DNA of 64,000 nucleotides from Istiophorus platypterus (taxonomy: Eukaryota; Chordata; Actinopteri; Istiophoriformes; Istiophoridae), in NCBI GenBank assembly GCA_016859345.1, contig CM029129.1:20005195-20069194 (forward strand), given 5' to 3'. The notes under the pieces are model-generated. The model saw nothing but the letters and a program-made list of their open reading frames with translations, made no database searches and was not told the origin of the DNA. Below, in pieces: positions 24,764 through 37,199 of the stretch. The translations under genes were made by a program, and so were the position numbers. Within the stretch, counting starts at the first letter, position 1. Each line of letters starts with the position of its first letter.

Positions 24764-24798
<35 letters not shown>

Positions 24799-24862
24799 GA
24801 GTGACTGAGAGACAAAGTGGAAAGGAGAGGGGAGGGAGGAGGCAGCAGCAGCAGCAGCAGCA
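24742..24862. repeat. (CAGA)n array and (CAG)6
   Basis: GACA/CAGA tetranucleotide repeats (24742-24799), purine GGA-rich spacer, then six CAG at 24843-24860. Confidence 0.93.
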
Positions 24863-25060
24863 TCGGCGTCTGAAACGCTCCACATCCACGACACGCTGTG
24901 CATACCAAAAAGCCTCTCCACTCTCTCGCTTCATCTCCCCAATATTCTGTCTTTTCTGAAGCGAGCTGAAGGATGATGGCGGTGGCGGCGGCGGGAGCGG
25001 CGGTGGAGGAGGAGGAAAAGGAGGACGGGGGTGGGGGGCGAGGCTGATGGTTCTGGGACT
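24863..25060 (+). promoter_or_regulatory. CpG-rich GGC/GGA block, possible CpG island or cryptic first exon
   Basis: CpG-rich in a CpG-poor intron, with GGCGGTGGCGGCGGCGGG-type sequence at about 24979-25005 followed by GGA repeats. An ATG-ATG pair at 24973 opens a 24-codon frame to a stop at 25045-25047, with an alanine/glutamate/glycine-rich product. It has the look of a vertebrate 5' exon or promoter, perhaps of an antisense or alternative transcript, but no donor site is convincing. Simple-repeat expansion is the alternative. Confidence 0.3.
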
Positions 25061-26089
25061 CGGTGAAGTGTCATCATTACAGAGAGACATGATAAAAATC
25101 GAGACGCAGCCTCAGACCCGAGAAAAAGCCTTGAAAGTCAAATGGTGGAGGCGGAGGTGGAGGAGAGGAGAAGAAAAAAAAAAAACAAAAAAAAAAAACA
25201 AAACAACAAAAAAAAAAACGAAACACTGAAAAAAAAAAGACAACAAAAACTATCAAAGAAGCTTCGCCTCAGCGCTGCTGTCTCTTCCCTAACCGTCGCC
25301 CGTCTCGGCAAGAGCGCCTGTCTTGCCTTTTACCCCAGAACAAAGCGGCTATGAATCAACACTGATGTGTGTAACAGTACAGGTTGATGTCGTGTGTCAA
25401 GACAGCCCCGCTTGGAAAGAGGAGAAAAAATAAAAAAGAGAAAGAAAGGAGGGGGAGAGAGAGAAAAAAAAAAGTTTGTGCACTTGCTGCCACTGTTGCT
25501 AAAAATACACTGCCCACATCTTCCGCTCCCTCGCCTCTCCCAAGGTGGAGTGTGTGGTTCTTCTTAGAGTTTTCAATGTTATTTCTCTTTTTCTTTTTTT
25601 CCATTTGATCTCCTATCAAGAGAGTTTTCACCTTGTGGCAGTGAGCACAGATTGCGAGTTACTATTAACCTTTTGACATCACGAGAGGTTTTTTAAAAAC
25701 AATCTCTGAATTGGAAATCTGCTCAGAAAATGATTACCTCCGTGTGGTCACAGGCTCCTACTGGGAAACTGTATTCATGTTCTGACTCTCACCCAAATCT
25801 TTTTTTCGATTTTCTTTTATTTCAGAACTCCTTTTTACACTTCTTTTTTTTTTCCACGCTAGTATTTACACTTTATTCAAGAAATAATCTCAGTCTCTCT
25901 GGCCTGAAACTCCCACCTTTGTCCTCCCTTCTTCTTGCCTTCCCTCATCATGTCTGGTCATGGTTTTGAGTTTCGATCTGCTCATTCATCCGTTCATTTA
26001 TTCATTCCAGTTGTTTGTACATCCATGTTCTAATTCTGCTGTCATTTCAGGCTCTGCCATTCCCATCCTCCCTTCTTTTCGCTAGTGGA
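25061..26089. other. Intronic stretch with an A-rich block
   Basis: A-rich sequence with C/G punctuation at about 25171-25250, a GA-rich patch at 25420-25470 and T/C-rich sequence at 25795-25860. No gene seen. Confidence 0.6.
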
Positions 26090-26487
26090 ATCACCTGATC
26101 TGCTCCTGCTCCTCCTCCTCCTCCCTGCTCACCTGTTCCCCTTCCCCTCATTAGCTCCCTAGTACTTACAGTATACCGGTCCATTTTCACTTCATCTCTG
26201 ATCTCTGCCAGACTGTATTTGTGCCATGTGCCCTAGCTTTCAGGCGCTCTGTTCTGTGCCCGCCTGTTTTTTGATACTAATCATGTTTTTGACCTTGCCT
26301 GTTTTTTGGGGGAGATTTGGGGGGGGGGGGGTTGCCTAAGCCCAACCCCATGTAATTTCTTTCCCTGCTTGGATTTTTGTATCCTTGTTTTGTTTTGTTT
26401 TGTCGTATGTTATTAATAAGGACTCTTTACTTTCACATCTGAATCCTGAATTGTGCTCTCTGGTGCCTTTTCTGCAAACCGTGACAC
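26090..26487 (+). mobile_element. Probable retroelement 3' end, degenerate
   Basis: The run CACCTGTTCCCCTTCCCCTC, then CTCATTAGCTCC, a CCAGACTGT block, TTTTGACCTTGCCTGTTTTT, an ATAAGGACTCTTTACTTT polyadenylation-like end and a terminal AACCGTGACA resemble the 3' end or LTR of a repeat family common in teleosts. Internal poly-G (about 26320-26330) suggests decay or slippage. Recognition is from memory and the boundaries are approximate. Confidence 0.55.
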
Positions 26488-29400
26488 CTCCGTCGGAAAC
26501 TAAAACAGATTTGATCTAGATGTTTTTTTGAGATTAAGTGCCGTTAACTCTCTACAATCCGTTGCATGCTACGAAATAAATGGTTGGCAGATAAACTTTC
26601 AGCTATAATGTAAAAACATGAAACCAGTAATCTACTTTCTCCATTTCTTTTCTGAAAGCTTTCAGTCATTTTTGCCACTTTAAACTACTGAGAGCGGTTA
26701 AACATAAACTTTTATCTTTTTTTGAAATTAAGTTTGGATTTTGCTTATGTTGGCTCTTTTACATGATCGTTTATCCCATTAAATGTACATTATCCCAGAT
26801 GTCGAATCCTCACTGCTACATAAGGATGATTTGGTAACACGTATACAAAGCCAAAAGAAATACATAATACCATGGGACCACTATATATACAAAGATGAGG
26901 TAAGGTGATAAAATGTATGTGTACTGAGTTTCAGATAATAGCAGAAGAAAGAAAGATGCCTCATATGCTACAAGAAAATTTTTTTATCCTGATAATGAGC
27001 CTTTTTTTAAAAAATAATTTTCAGTAAATTTTTTCTTTGCTTCAGTAACTTGCTGACTGGTGTCTGTTAATCATTACAACTGCCCAAAAACTCACTGTAA
27101 CTACAACACCTACATTCATTAGAAAGGGGCCATATTGAGTAATAAGTAATAGGACGCAGAAGGACACACAGAAACATAATGTGCCAGTGCACCGACTCCA
27201 CTAAGCACCGGCCCTACAACAGTTACTGTTGCTATTATAACTACCATGACTAATACAATGACAACATAGAGTATAAGTTTAGGATTTCTGTCACGAGAAC
27301 TTACATCTATGTCAGCAGCTGGAACATGGCTCTTTAAGCTTAATCCAAAAAAAGGAGCATGGGGAAAACTGCACAGAACACACACACACTCCCACACACA
27401 CTCACACACACACACACACACTTCAGGAACAGGCAACAAGCGTCTGAGTGCAAGACTGACTCACCCTCAGCTTCCACTTTGTCATAACTCCTGACTTCAG
27501 GAGAACTCCATGCTTGCTTCTGCTGCCGAACCGTTACTGCACGATGCGACACAAATACTGGGATAAAAGCTTTAGGGCGCCACATTATTTCATAGGAAGT
27601 ACATACTATAGTGGAGGGGGGCTCAAAAATAACATAAATATAACATAATAATAACAGTCACTACTTAATTTGTTCCTTTGACAGGGCTCTTTCTGCTTTC
27701 ACGATTGAGCGAGAAGGGGAGTGTGCGTTTGCGACAGGGGTTGTGAAAACGGGGTGTAATTTTTAAAATAAACAGCAAATATTTCCTTGGAGCATCTTTT
27801 CTGTTTTTGACATGCTGAGCTGTGGTGCTGAGCCAATTCACCGGCACAGCGTGAGTTTGTCATTTATTTCTGTCACAACATCGCAGGAGTGTCAGCATCC
27901 ATCTCAGTCATTGTTTAAAATTTGGCGAGATACAAACAAACAAAATGATCCCGGCAATTATCATTTTCTGCCGACTGACAGTAGCTGGCTGCCGGACTCA
28001 GGGGGTTATATCTTCACCAATGACAATGGTAATGCCAAGTAGACAATTCCGACCACTTAGTGTATCTCACTGCAAAAAATACAGGGTACTAAAAGGAGGG
28101 CTAAAATCTCTTGGCCAACGTCAACACATGGATTTGGGATAGTGTGTGCGTGTGTGTGCATGCACGTGCGTTTGTGTGCATGTAGGTTTTCTTGTGTATG
28201 TGTGTGTGTGAATGCAGAAGGGGTTCCCTCAGAGGTCCCATGGCATTTACAGTGTCTCAATAAACCATCTGCACTTAGGGCCTTAGGACTGAGGAGCTCT
28301 TTGCTGCCTATAAAAGACAGCCCATGCCATTAAAGCAGTGCTGCACTAAGTAGGCTCAGAGCACAGAGGTGTGTGTGTGTATGTATGTGTATGTATGTGT
28401 TTGTATGCATATGTTTGTGTGTGTGAGTTTTTGGGGGCTGGGTGTAACAGTGTCATGCTAGACCAATCAATGCGTCCACTGTTCTGCCTCTCAGACCTCC
28501 TTATGTCAATGAGGTGTAGAATGACGGGATGATGATGGTGTGCAGGCACCTCTCGGGTTAAGTTTCCCAGAGCTGCTCGGATTTACTAATCCACAAATCA
28601 CTGAAACTGGGTTATGCTCCACATTCGCCTATTCAAAACCAGTATATTTCCTGGTGAGATAAAGCGGTTTGTCCCTTGATTTAGCCCTCAGTCTGCAGCA
28701 ACTTCAGTGCTGATGTCTATCGTAAAGACAGCAAAAATCTGTTTTCAATTCCGTTATACTATGCATACTGTGGTAAATCACGTCACTTTGAATCTCTGAG
28801 TGGATTTAAACCACATTTATGATTTTTGAGAGTAAAAGCTACAGTTGGATTTTGCTTAAATTTAGTCTTTCCTCTCCTATTAAAAAGGACCATGCATGTT
28901 TAACCAATCAACTTCAGTCATGTATACTTTACTATTACTGAAAACACCGAAGGCATGCCGCGATGTAAGTTGTTGTCCATTCATGTAATTGTACTATCAA
29001 ACTGAAACTCTCAAGGACGTAAAACTGTAGTGGCTGTAGCTGCCACTGAGGAAGCAAGGTCGCATCCTTGGGAGGGAGATAAAATGCAAAAGATGAAACT
29101 GACAGAAAAATCTAAGCAAAAAAAATAAATAATAACAAATAAATTATGAAAATATGAACAAAAGGAAAAATAATCAGGCTGCTTTGGTGGCTTGTCCCCT
29201 ACCCTTGCCCTCAGTACCTCTGACATCTTAAAAAATATCAGGACACCAAGGTTGCTTTGGAAAGTGTCATAGAAGACGCTAAATATATGGGTTCAAACAT
29301 GCAAAACCATTGGTGTGGGCCTTTGAGAAGATGCTTAGCAACCTCTGACCATCATTAGTTTCAAAAGAGTTTCAAATTACAAACCATTTTCTAAATTCGG

Positions 29401-29630
29401 ATCCATATCTTTCCTCCTTAAAAGAGGCCAAATTGTGAGAGAAGCACTTGGCTGTATAATGCTTCGGTGCAACTTTAGAGAATGGCAGTAATAAAGGCTC
29501 TACCGTTTAGATTCCCATCTGTCAGGCCCTATAATCAACACCAAACCCAGTAGTGATAGCAGGAGGCATCGGTATCTCAATAGTGATTGCAGACTGGGGT
29601 TGTGGATTCTGTGATTTGGGTTGGTTTGAT
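26488..29630. other. Intronic stretch without a gene
   Basis: Contains a (CA)n array (27378-27421, with TCA interruptions) and imperfect TG arrays at about 28140-28212 and 28371-28425. The rest is unique AT-rich DNA, and no conserved block could be singled out. Confidence 0.55.
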
Positions 29631-29638
29631 TTCTTTAC
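29631..29638 (-). other. zbtb16: Splice donor of the zbtb16 exon
   Basis: In gene sense the junction reads CAG|GTAAAGAA, close to the vertebrate consensus. GT is the complement of 29637-29638. Retention of this intron would add about 20 residues before a stop. Confidence 0.85.
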
Positions 29639-29736
29639 CTGAGTGAGACAGCAAATGCATCCGTAGACGGAGGCTGTCCAGGAAGCTCTTCCCACACAGC
29701 TCACAGCCGTAGGTCTTCATTCCACTGTGCATTTTC
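29639..29736 (-). CDS. zbtb16: zbtb16 (PLZF) internal coding exon, zinc finger 2
   Basis: An internal 98-bp exon. ZBTB16 is a nuclear BTB/C2H2 repressor that recruits corepressors through its BTB domain and binds DNA with nine zinc fingers; it acts in limb and axial patterning and germ-cell maintenance. The exon reads KMHSGMKTYG then the finger CELCGKSFLDSLRLRMHLLSH: ligands C-x2-C, twelve residues, H-x3-H. This agrees closely with what I know as the second PLZF finger (mammals have arginine for serine in GKSF and alanine in HLLAH). The exon begins with the last base of a split codon and ends with the first base, G, of another, which fits the Ala or Gly expected after HS. Both splice sites are good. 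No other exon is in the window. A second AG twelve bases into the exon could be an alternative acceptor, but it would change the phase. Which teleost paralogue (zbtb16a or b) cannot be decided. Confidence 0.88.
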
Positions 29737-29765
29737 CTGTTGACAAAGAGCAAAAGCAAACACTT
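29737..29765 (-). other. zbtb16: Splice acceptor and pyrimidine tract
   Basis: In gene sense a T-rich stretch (GCTTTTGCTCTTTG) leads to TCAACAG|G. AG is the complement of 29737-29738. Confidence 0.85.
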
Positions 29766-31079
29766 TATTCCTTTGGACGCCGGTGGCAAGAAAGTTTGTT
29801 TTGGGCAGGGGGAAAAAAGCTAAATGTGCATGCATATCGCTAAAACAGATGTTTGTGTCTCTTACATGCCAACGTATTATAGCTGCGTAACCGATGACTG
29901 AGCACAGCAAAAGGTTCGGGCCTTTTGCAGTCTGAGAAAATATGTCACACCCCATCAATCATAACATCGGCACATAACAATAACCATCAGTTTAACAAGC
30001 CGCTCCAACTACCACACATATTCTTCTGCAGGGAGCACCAGACCATGACTTGGTGCTGTAAATCATAAGACGCTATTCGAGCAGTGGACTTATTATCTCC
30101 CTACATCTCAAGTGCTGTAGATGGCTAAGATACTATAAAGTGATTTATTCTGGCAAACACACGGAATGGCTATTTAGCGTATGAAAAAATCATGGGCCAG
30201 TTTTTTTGACTTCAGCTGCCTAAACGAAGCATAATCAGACCTGTAAGAATTGTCTTTTTACAAATGGAAAAGTCATTATGATGCAACAGTTTTAATGGCA
30301 AAAGTCCAGACAAGACTAAGGGTCAATATTTGATTATGTCTTCGAGGCCTTGAAGGCCAGGTAACTGAATAACATCTGACAACACAAAGTCTATCCTTAC
30401 AACTCTCTCTGTTACAAAATCCTCAAAGACCCCCACGGCTTAGTACAAAGCATATTATTGGTGAAAGATATCTGAAAGTGCTCTGAAGCAATTAAGGTGA
30501 CACGAATTGCCAAACAACTGCCACAGAGCCTTAAGCCTCCCGACAACTTCAAAAACCTCGCCTTGAGAGAGATACACACAGCTACACACAGCCATGATTG
30601 TAATGACTGTTGTCAAGTTGGTGCCATTTTAGATTTGACACAATCAATAACCCACGTATAATTGCAAGATCTAAAAACCGTAGCTCTTACACGTGGTGAG
30701 GATCCAAAATTGTCATCCTTCTGGCGATGATGCTAAAATTAAGAAACTGAGACCAAGACAGGTGGTGAAAAAACACCACTGATAATTCCTCGAGCAACTG
30801 ATAAGGCTTTGGTTTGTCGAGAATGTTTCTAGATTTAAGTAACGTTTTTACACTGTAATGGAAAGCTGAAAAAATTATATACACGAAATGTGCACGGGAA
30901 AAGTGCCACATTCTACACTCAAGTGAGTGTACGCCTCTGGCAGACAAAACAACGTCAAAAGCAGACGGATTTCATAGTCTCCGTCAACGAGTCAGGTGGC
31001 GCAGAGTGATCAGCCGAGTGCATTCTTGGGGAAACAATGCCCTTGATAAGAGATCCGCTCAGCTCGGGCGAGATGACAG
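29766..31079. other. Intronic stretch without a gene
   Basis: Simple-repeat-free, moderately complex DNA close to the exon. Nothing specific recognised. Confidence 0.5.
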
Positions 31080-31240
31080 CCATCCATCTCGGCGTCTCTC
31101 AACAAAAGCCGCGGAGGAGGCGGTGGTGCCACTCTCTCCCAAAACATGACTGATTGATGTCAGATGTCGAATGCAAATTGATTTACAGCTCTCTTTTGTG
31201 CCTCGGGCGGGGCGGCGGGAGACGGAGCGAGGATGATACC
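31080..31240. promoter_or_regulatory. Candidate enhancer with PBX/MEIS-like and octamer motifs
   Basis: TGATTGATGTCAG (31151-31163) combines a PBX-like TGATTGAT with a MEIS-like TGTCAG, and a perfect octamer ATGCAAAT follows at 31171-31178. TTGATTTACAG comes next. The flanks are GC-balanced and CpG-containing with no simple repeats. It lies 1.4 kb upstream of the zinc-finger exon. Function is inferred from motifs only. Confidence 0.4.
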
Positions 31241-33169
31241 GAGACAGACAGAGACACATTATAGCGTGTCCTTTGGCAATGGTTGCAGAAGTTATTAAGC
31301 AGTGAAGTCTAGTAAGACTTCAGTGACAATTAATCGCTGAAAATAAATAAATAAATAAAAACATCCTTGAAGCCTAACAAGAAAAGTGGCAAAATTCTGA
31401 AACATAAAAAAATGTAGCAGGGATGGAAAAGTCTCAATAACCATTATAGTGGGTTAGAATTTGTGTTGAGACCTTGGAGACCAAAGCCTGAATGACGGCC
31501 CTTTGGCAACTAGTGAGTAATTAAAAGGCCTTATAAATGCCAAATGCCCCAAAAAAGGGAGAGGAGGACACTTGAGAAGCCAAAAAGGGAGAGAAAGTGA
31601 AACAGGGCTGACGTAGCTGAGAAAGGAAACAGCGCACTCACACTGTTCGATATCATCTGCGATGGCGCAGACCAGGCGTTGTACCATGATGTAATGTGCT
31701 GAGAAATTTACGATTCCCACTTTTCCCAGGATGCCCGTCTACAACCGGCGGAGAAGTCTGAATCGGTTGTGTTCAATAAAACGCGGGCAAAACAATACAG
31801 CATCAGATTGCAATCATGCTGCTGTTGGTTCCAAGTATAGCAGGACAGATCAATAGCAATTGCACGAAGCTGCAATATGTCATACAGATGCATGGCATTA
31901 TGACCTATTAGGGCCATTACCAGTAGACAACCTGTGGTCCCTGCCACATCTGCATTGGAATCCTTACTCTAGGACTGGTGCAAAATAGCAGCCATGGAAT
32001 GTACCCTCGCACTTTACCTCCGAAGGACCAGAACCCGACCTTTAACTGTGATGTTTCAGGTAGATAGAAAAAATACCTTAATGTAATTTTGTCTTGGACG
32101 AGTTATCGACACGAATGAGACCAAGTCAACAAAAAACAGCAAAATGGATAAAGGAATGGAAGAGGATTTTTTTTTCCTTTAAAGATCATAGGCGATGTAC
32201 TCACACACTCTCGCTCTGATAAGGGGAAAGCGTGCAAGTGGTAAACCACAACACAACACACAGAGAGCACAAAGCCTTTCAAAGGCCTTTTGTGTCCCTC
32301 CTCAATCTGACCATTGTGCCCCCCAGACAGAGCACTGATAAGGTATGGATGGACTTATTAAGGCCACTTGAGGTGGAAGCAATGCCATGTATTTTCACCG
32401 TAAATGTAGTGTTGATGAGCAAAGTGCACCGTGTGTATGTCCCTAGCCAGGGGTGTGTTAAATTTAACTGCAATAGCTAGCGCTACCCACTGACACGGCA
32501 CATTACTTGATGTTCAGCAGAACGGTAAAAGCACCTGTTCCAGTAATTTTGTCTGTTAAAGGAGAGATTTAGGACTTTTAGAGGTCTGTCTACATGAAAC
32601 ACTAAAGATGCCCTTTATATTGGCGTATAACTATATTTAGTCCATAATGTATGAAGCCTCTATTCTCATTTTATGTTAATTAAAAAAAAAGAAAAATCTC
32701 AACAGTGGGCGATACTATGTTAATACTAGCAACATCAGCTAATGTACAAATTGGTGTGAATGAGATTGCTTCAAGAGGGGCAGGATCCAGGTCGCCAACA
32801 TGGCTTGACCCAGTGTTATCTTGCAATTTTAGCTTCCAGATTCACACCAAACTTGCGACGAATAATGACCAGAAAACCAAGTCAATGGTAAACTATCCGA
32901 CTGCTGCTAACTGAGCTTATTACCGGCCCAACTCTGACTTTGTCTGCACCCACGGTGACTAGCCGAATTCATAAACTGTATCCTCAGGAGCCACATTTGA
33001 GGCAGATCACAGTTTATTCTCTGGGGCCAGAGAACAGGTAGGTTTGCAGGCATTGTTTCGATCGGCCCAGCTTGACCTGACAGATTCTTTTGGGTTTGAA
33101 CGAAGAGGTGATTAAAAGCCAGCCCCTTATTTTTTAAAATTTCGACTACCAGGTATATTTAACCCATGT
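31241..33169. other. Intronic stretch without a gene
   Basis: Unique DNA with an AAAT run near 31340-31358 and an A run near 32682. Nothing else seen. Confidence 0.5.
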
Positions 33170-33197
33170 GGGGGGGGGGGGGGGGGGGGGGGGGGGG
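33170..33197. repeat. Poly-G, 28 bp
   Basis: Uninterrupted G run on +, far longer than any other G or C run here. In zbtb16 sense it is poly-C. Confidence 0.95.
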
Positions 33198-33608
33198 CTG
33201 GATATGAAGACAAGGTCGCCTCAAAGTTATGAGTGTTTCAGAATAAGATCTGATGTATCCAAGTATCACCACTGTGTACGAATCACACGGACAAAGGTGC
33301 GGTCATACCTTTGGAATAACGTAGATAAAAAAAAAAGAAAAAAAAAAAAAAAGACCACCACATAACAGTGACCATTTTAGTTGCATTTTATTGGCTTTGA
33401 AATGCTTTGTGTGCCTAAGCAGAGCTAATAAAATACTGCAATTCAGCTTCAACAAGGTTTAATGATATGTAAAAGGATACTAAAATATTGTCTCAGCTCA
33501 ATGATTTAGCTCGATAGACCTCTCCGCACACACACACTCTCAAATCCCATTGTAACTGTCTGCCTTTCATGTTGTGCTTCTGAAATAGATGATGAGAGGT
33601 GTGCGCAC

Positions 33609-33620
33609 GTGTGTGTGCAC

Positions 33621-33672
<52 letters not shown>

Positions 33673-33757
33673 AGGCGTGTGCACGCGCGCATGTGTGTGT
33701 GTAGTGGGTGGGAGCTTAGGGAGGGAGGGATGGAGGGAGGGATGGAGGGAGGGAGGG
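33609..33757. repeat. (GT)n array followed by a short GGGA/GGAT array
   Basis: GT repeats with GCGC-containing interruptions (about 33609-33702), then a GAGGGAGGGATG purine array at about 33718-33757. The same two motif types occur in the giant arrays, but here GGGA is on +. Confidence 0.95.
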
Positions 33758-36700
33758 TGATTTGAAACAGACTGACTGTAGTCATTAAGGAAGTTCACAT
33801 AAAACTCTCTCAGGCCATTTACTCAGTTAATAATTGACTTTGTCCAACAGTCACTTTTGACAACCGCAATAAATTTTAAATTTATGTCAACAAAACATAT
33901 GCTGATCACCTTGTGCGGTGTGCTTCCTCGTAAAAAAAAAAAATAATAAAAATACACAGCACAACGAAGGGCTGTCGAGTGCATATGTGTGTGTGTGTGT
34001 GTGTTTGAAATGTGAGTCGATTACAGGCCTCTGTTATTGAGCAGTAACAGCTTGCATGTGCAATTTGGATTTTTTTTTTTTATTTCCCCCTATTTTCCCG
34101 CTGGACTTGGCTGGTCATATATAATAACTAGCGCTGCGTTTGTTGAAACAAAGCCTCAGTCCTCCAACCCGTCCTTCTGCTCTAAATATGACATTTTCAA
34201 ATAAAAGTCAAAATAAGGTGATCTGCAGATACAATGCAACATGATTGTGCTTTGACAGAGGCAGCGGAACCGCTGCCAAATCTCATTAAATCAAATGACT
34301 CCGCTTAAAACTCATGTTGATGCCCCCTCCAGCTCATGTCAACGTTTTATATCACCAAATCCAAACTATTAGATAATAAAGAAAAGCCAAGCAGGGCCAT
34401 GCTTGATGACTTGCACTTATTTCTCATTGCTTGCCCAAAATCTATTTCTCCCTGAGCTGCCTTGAATGTTGCTCTCCATCCTCATCTATCCTTTCATCTT
34501 TTATTTTTTTTCCATTTTTTTACTTCCATCCTCCGGTCCTGAGGGGAGCTATAAAACAACCTGAAACGATGTTCGTAAATAAAAGCTTTGGAGTGAGAGG
34601 AATGGAGGGTTAAGATGGAAAGAAGAAAACACTAAAAGATAAAGGGAGGCAATTGATAAGAGGTGGTAAATTGAGGAAAAGCTGTGGGGTGGTGCGGTGC
34701 GTGTGACTGTTTGTTCATTAGTTTGGTGGAACAGATGAAAAAGAACTGATAATTGGGGGACGGAGGGCCACTGAATGGAGTTTAGACATAAGTAGCAGAG
34801 GGATGGTGAGCATCTCATCTGGGTATCTGAGACATTTATTGATGATTAAAAAATGAGTTCTCTTACTTGCAACACTGTTTATTTCTCACATTAGTAGTTG
34901 GCTAAGCACTAAACAAAAAAAAAGTGTTGACCCTATTCTTTTTTGTTAGGCGATTTCATTTCTCTCTGAAATGCATCCTGTCCTCTTAAAGCAATTCAAA
35001 CCAATATTTTTATATCAACCATGAGCCAGATGATTACGTGGAATACGAGACGGATCGCTCCTTGTGACAAACCCACAGAGAAGTATCATCCAACTCAACA
35101 ATTCCCCTTAACTCTACTTTCAGCCTTTTAGCCTCTTTTAACTCTTCGTTTTGTTTTTATTTTCGTCCGCGAACTACGTTCTCATCATCCAAAGCAAGGA
35201 GTGGTTGCAGTGAAAGAGCTTGAATATACCCAGCGTGCACTACCTGCCAAGCATTTAAAAACAAAGTTGGCAACTAGCTTGGAACAAACCTGAGCAAAAA
35301 GGAACAGGAAATGGACTTGTGTTCATCGTCTGGGTAAAAACACAGCCCTGAATGAATGTTAACATTTCCCAGTGTCTGCAATAAAATAAGCAGCTAACAC
35401 ATTTTCAGTAATAACTTTATAATTTGTTTTTCACTAGTTAGCGAGACAGCTGGCAGAGACTTTTGAGATTTCTTATAGTTTCCATTCATGTTTTGCATTG
35501 GGGTTTTAGACCTTGCATCAAAGCACAGGAATGCTGTTGTTCAAACCGCCAAACAAAGTCTCTTATTAAGTCGTCTATGAATCTTGTCCTCAAGAATTAA
35601 AGTAAATAAATTTACCTAGCCAGAAGAAGGGGGGTTTGTTCCATTCTAAGATCTTAAATTTGTTAGTTTGGGTTTGAATATTGTTTGCTGGAATATGAAT
35701 ACTGACTCTTGATGCATAGGTGTTAACCGTAGGCTATTAAGCTGTTGGAATTTGCTATTACCGCTCATTTCTCTTTATATATTTTACCTGCCAGATGGTA
35801 AATTTTATCTGCCAAAATGGTCATGTGACTATATGTTAGTGCAGCCGTCAACATGGTGGTTCTCGAAAAGAATGAGGCACAAACAGTGGCTTGGTACAGT
35901 AGACCTGATTGTTTAAAATAGCCACTATTTAGATATCATCAGTAATTAACAATGTATTGATGCTAATTACATTAAATATTCAAGTTAAGAATGGAGCTAT
36001 ATTGTGAAACTGGCAGAATGAAAGGCAGGAGCTGGTAACAATCACAGCAAAATTGCAAGGCAGTAACAGAGCATGTAACGTTAAATTATTAGCTAACAGG
36101 CTTAAGCATTACATACAAAACAAAGGTCAATAAAATGACTTGAGCTTCAAAAATTATTAAGAGGGATAATGCACTCTAGAAGTAAGAGCCCAACCAATGG
36201 TACATCCATTTGGGGATAAAAGCACAGGATGGAAAAGCACCACTGACGCACACACAACTCCCTGTCATGGGGAACAAAGCCGAAATGATGCACGAGGCGA
36301 TTCAGTGACACTTTGGTGGCTGATCCTAATGCGGCCATAAGCAGCGCAGCGTGCCGCCGCCACCTCTTATTTTGGTTTACTGACAGGGAGAAATGGAGAG
36401 GAGGAACGGAGGGACTTTTTTCAACATTAATTTCAAGTCCATTAGGAAACTGACCATGTCGTGCAGGACAAACATGGTGGGAGAAGAAAGAGGGTGACGG
36501 GGGGGGGGGTGTGTGCTGGTGGTGCTAAATGAAACAAAAAAAAGGTCATCAGGAGGAAAATAAATGCAAAGTCATATTTGGATTTAACTAAACAATAGCT
36601 CCTGTTTAGAGGTCAAAAACACAATGATAGTGAAAATAATGGCATCTCAGGGCTCAGTGACACGTACATTTTGTCTAGCGAGGCACCATGTGTGGTTCTT

Positions 36701-37199
36701 AACATTTACATAGGTCCATTTTGTGGCAATCTGGAGAAACGTGAAAAAAAAAAAGCGCTCCCTTTCTGTCATTTTATCCTTTGCTTTTAAGCCTAAATTC
36801 CATTGCCTCCCCTCACTCCACCCCTCTGTCTCCGCTCAATCAAAATGTATCAGGCAGGCTGGCGTAACACCGGTCGGCGTGGGCTGTTTATCCTGAGTCC
36901 TCCTGCACATATCAATGACTTGGCCCCCGTTGTCCCCCGCCAGGGAGACGTTCATATAAATTCAAGCCACACACGCGAACGCCGAGGCACTCGTGTCGAG
37001 CATAGATGAGTAGCAGGGGCGAGAGGAAAAGAGGAGAGACAGAGGGATGGGGAGGGAGAGCGCCACTGCCTTTCATCCTCACTGTGTTATTTTTAATATT
37101 GCAGACACCACCACCCCCGAGTTTGCCCTGTGGGCGTCTCGAGAGAAAACAGCTATATCATGTTCTCCGGGTTAAAAAACAATGGGGTGGGGGGGGGAA
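33758..37199. other. Intronic stretch without a gene
   Basis: Contains a short (GT)9 at 33985-34004, T run 34071-34082, a G run near 36500-36509 and an A run near 36744. Otherwise unique DNA with no domain or repeat family recognised. Confidence 0.5.

Larger units (their letters stand above)
1..29638 (-). other. zbtb16: zbtb16 intron downstream of the zinc-finger-2 exon (partial)
   Basis: This is everything 3' (in gene sense) of the single exon, starting at its GT donor. I looked for the next PLZF finger (the family's third) on the minus strand and for any other C2H2 signature and found none, so the next exon is probably beyond base 1. The known mammalian gene has very long introns, which fits. 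Open frames here are short or low-complexity and show no domain. Individual repeats, relics and motif clusters are listed separately. Confidence 0.75.

Noticed and set aside
24540..25090. 122-178 residue proline/leucine/cysteine-rich minus-strand frames
   Set aside because: Low-complexity product of the CAGA, GGA and GGC repeats; no domain.
29577..29638. Extension of the zinc-finger open frame beyond the donor
   Set aside because: The sequence after CAG|GTAAAG loses all similarity to the protein family and soon hits a stop, so it is intron.
30994..31002. AGGTGGCGC, another CTCF-core-like string
   Set aside because: The bases before the core do not fit the consensus; too weak alone.
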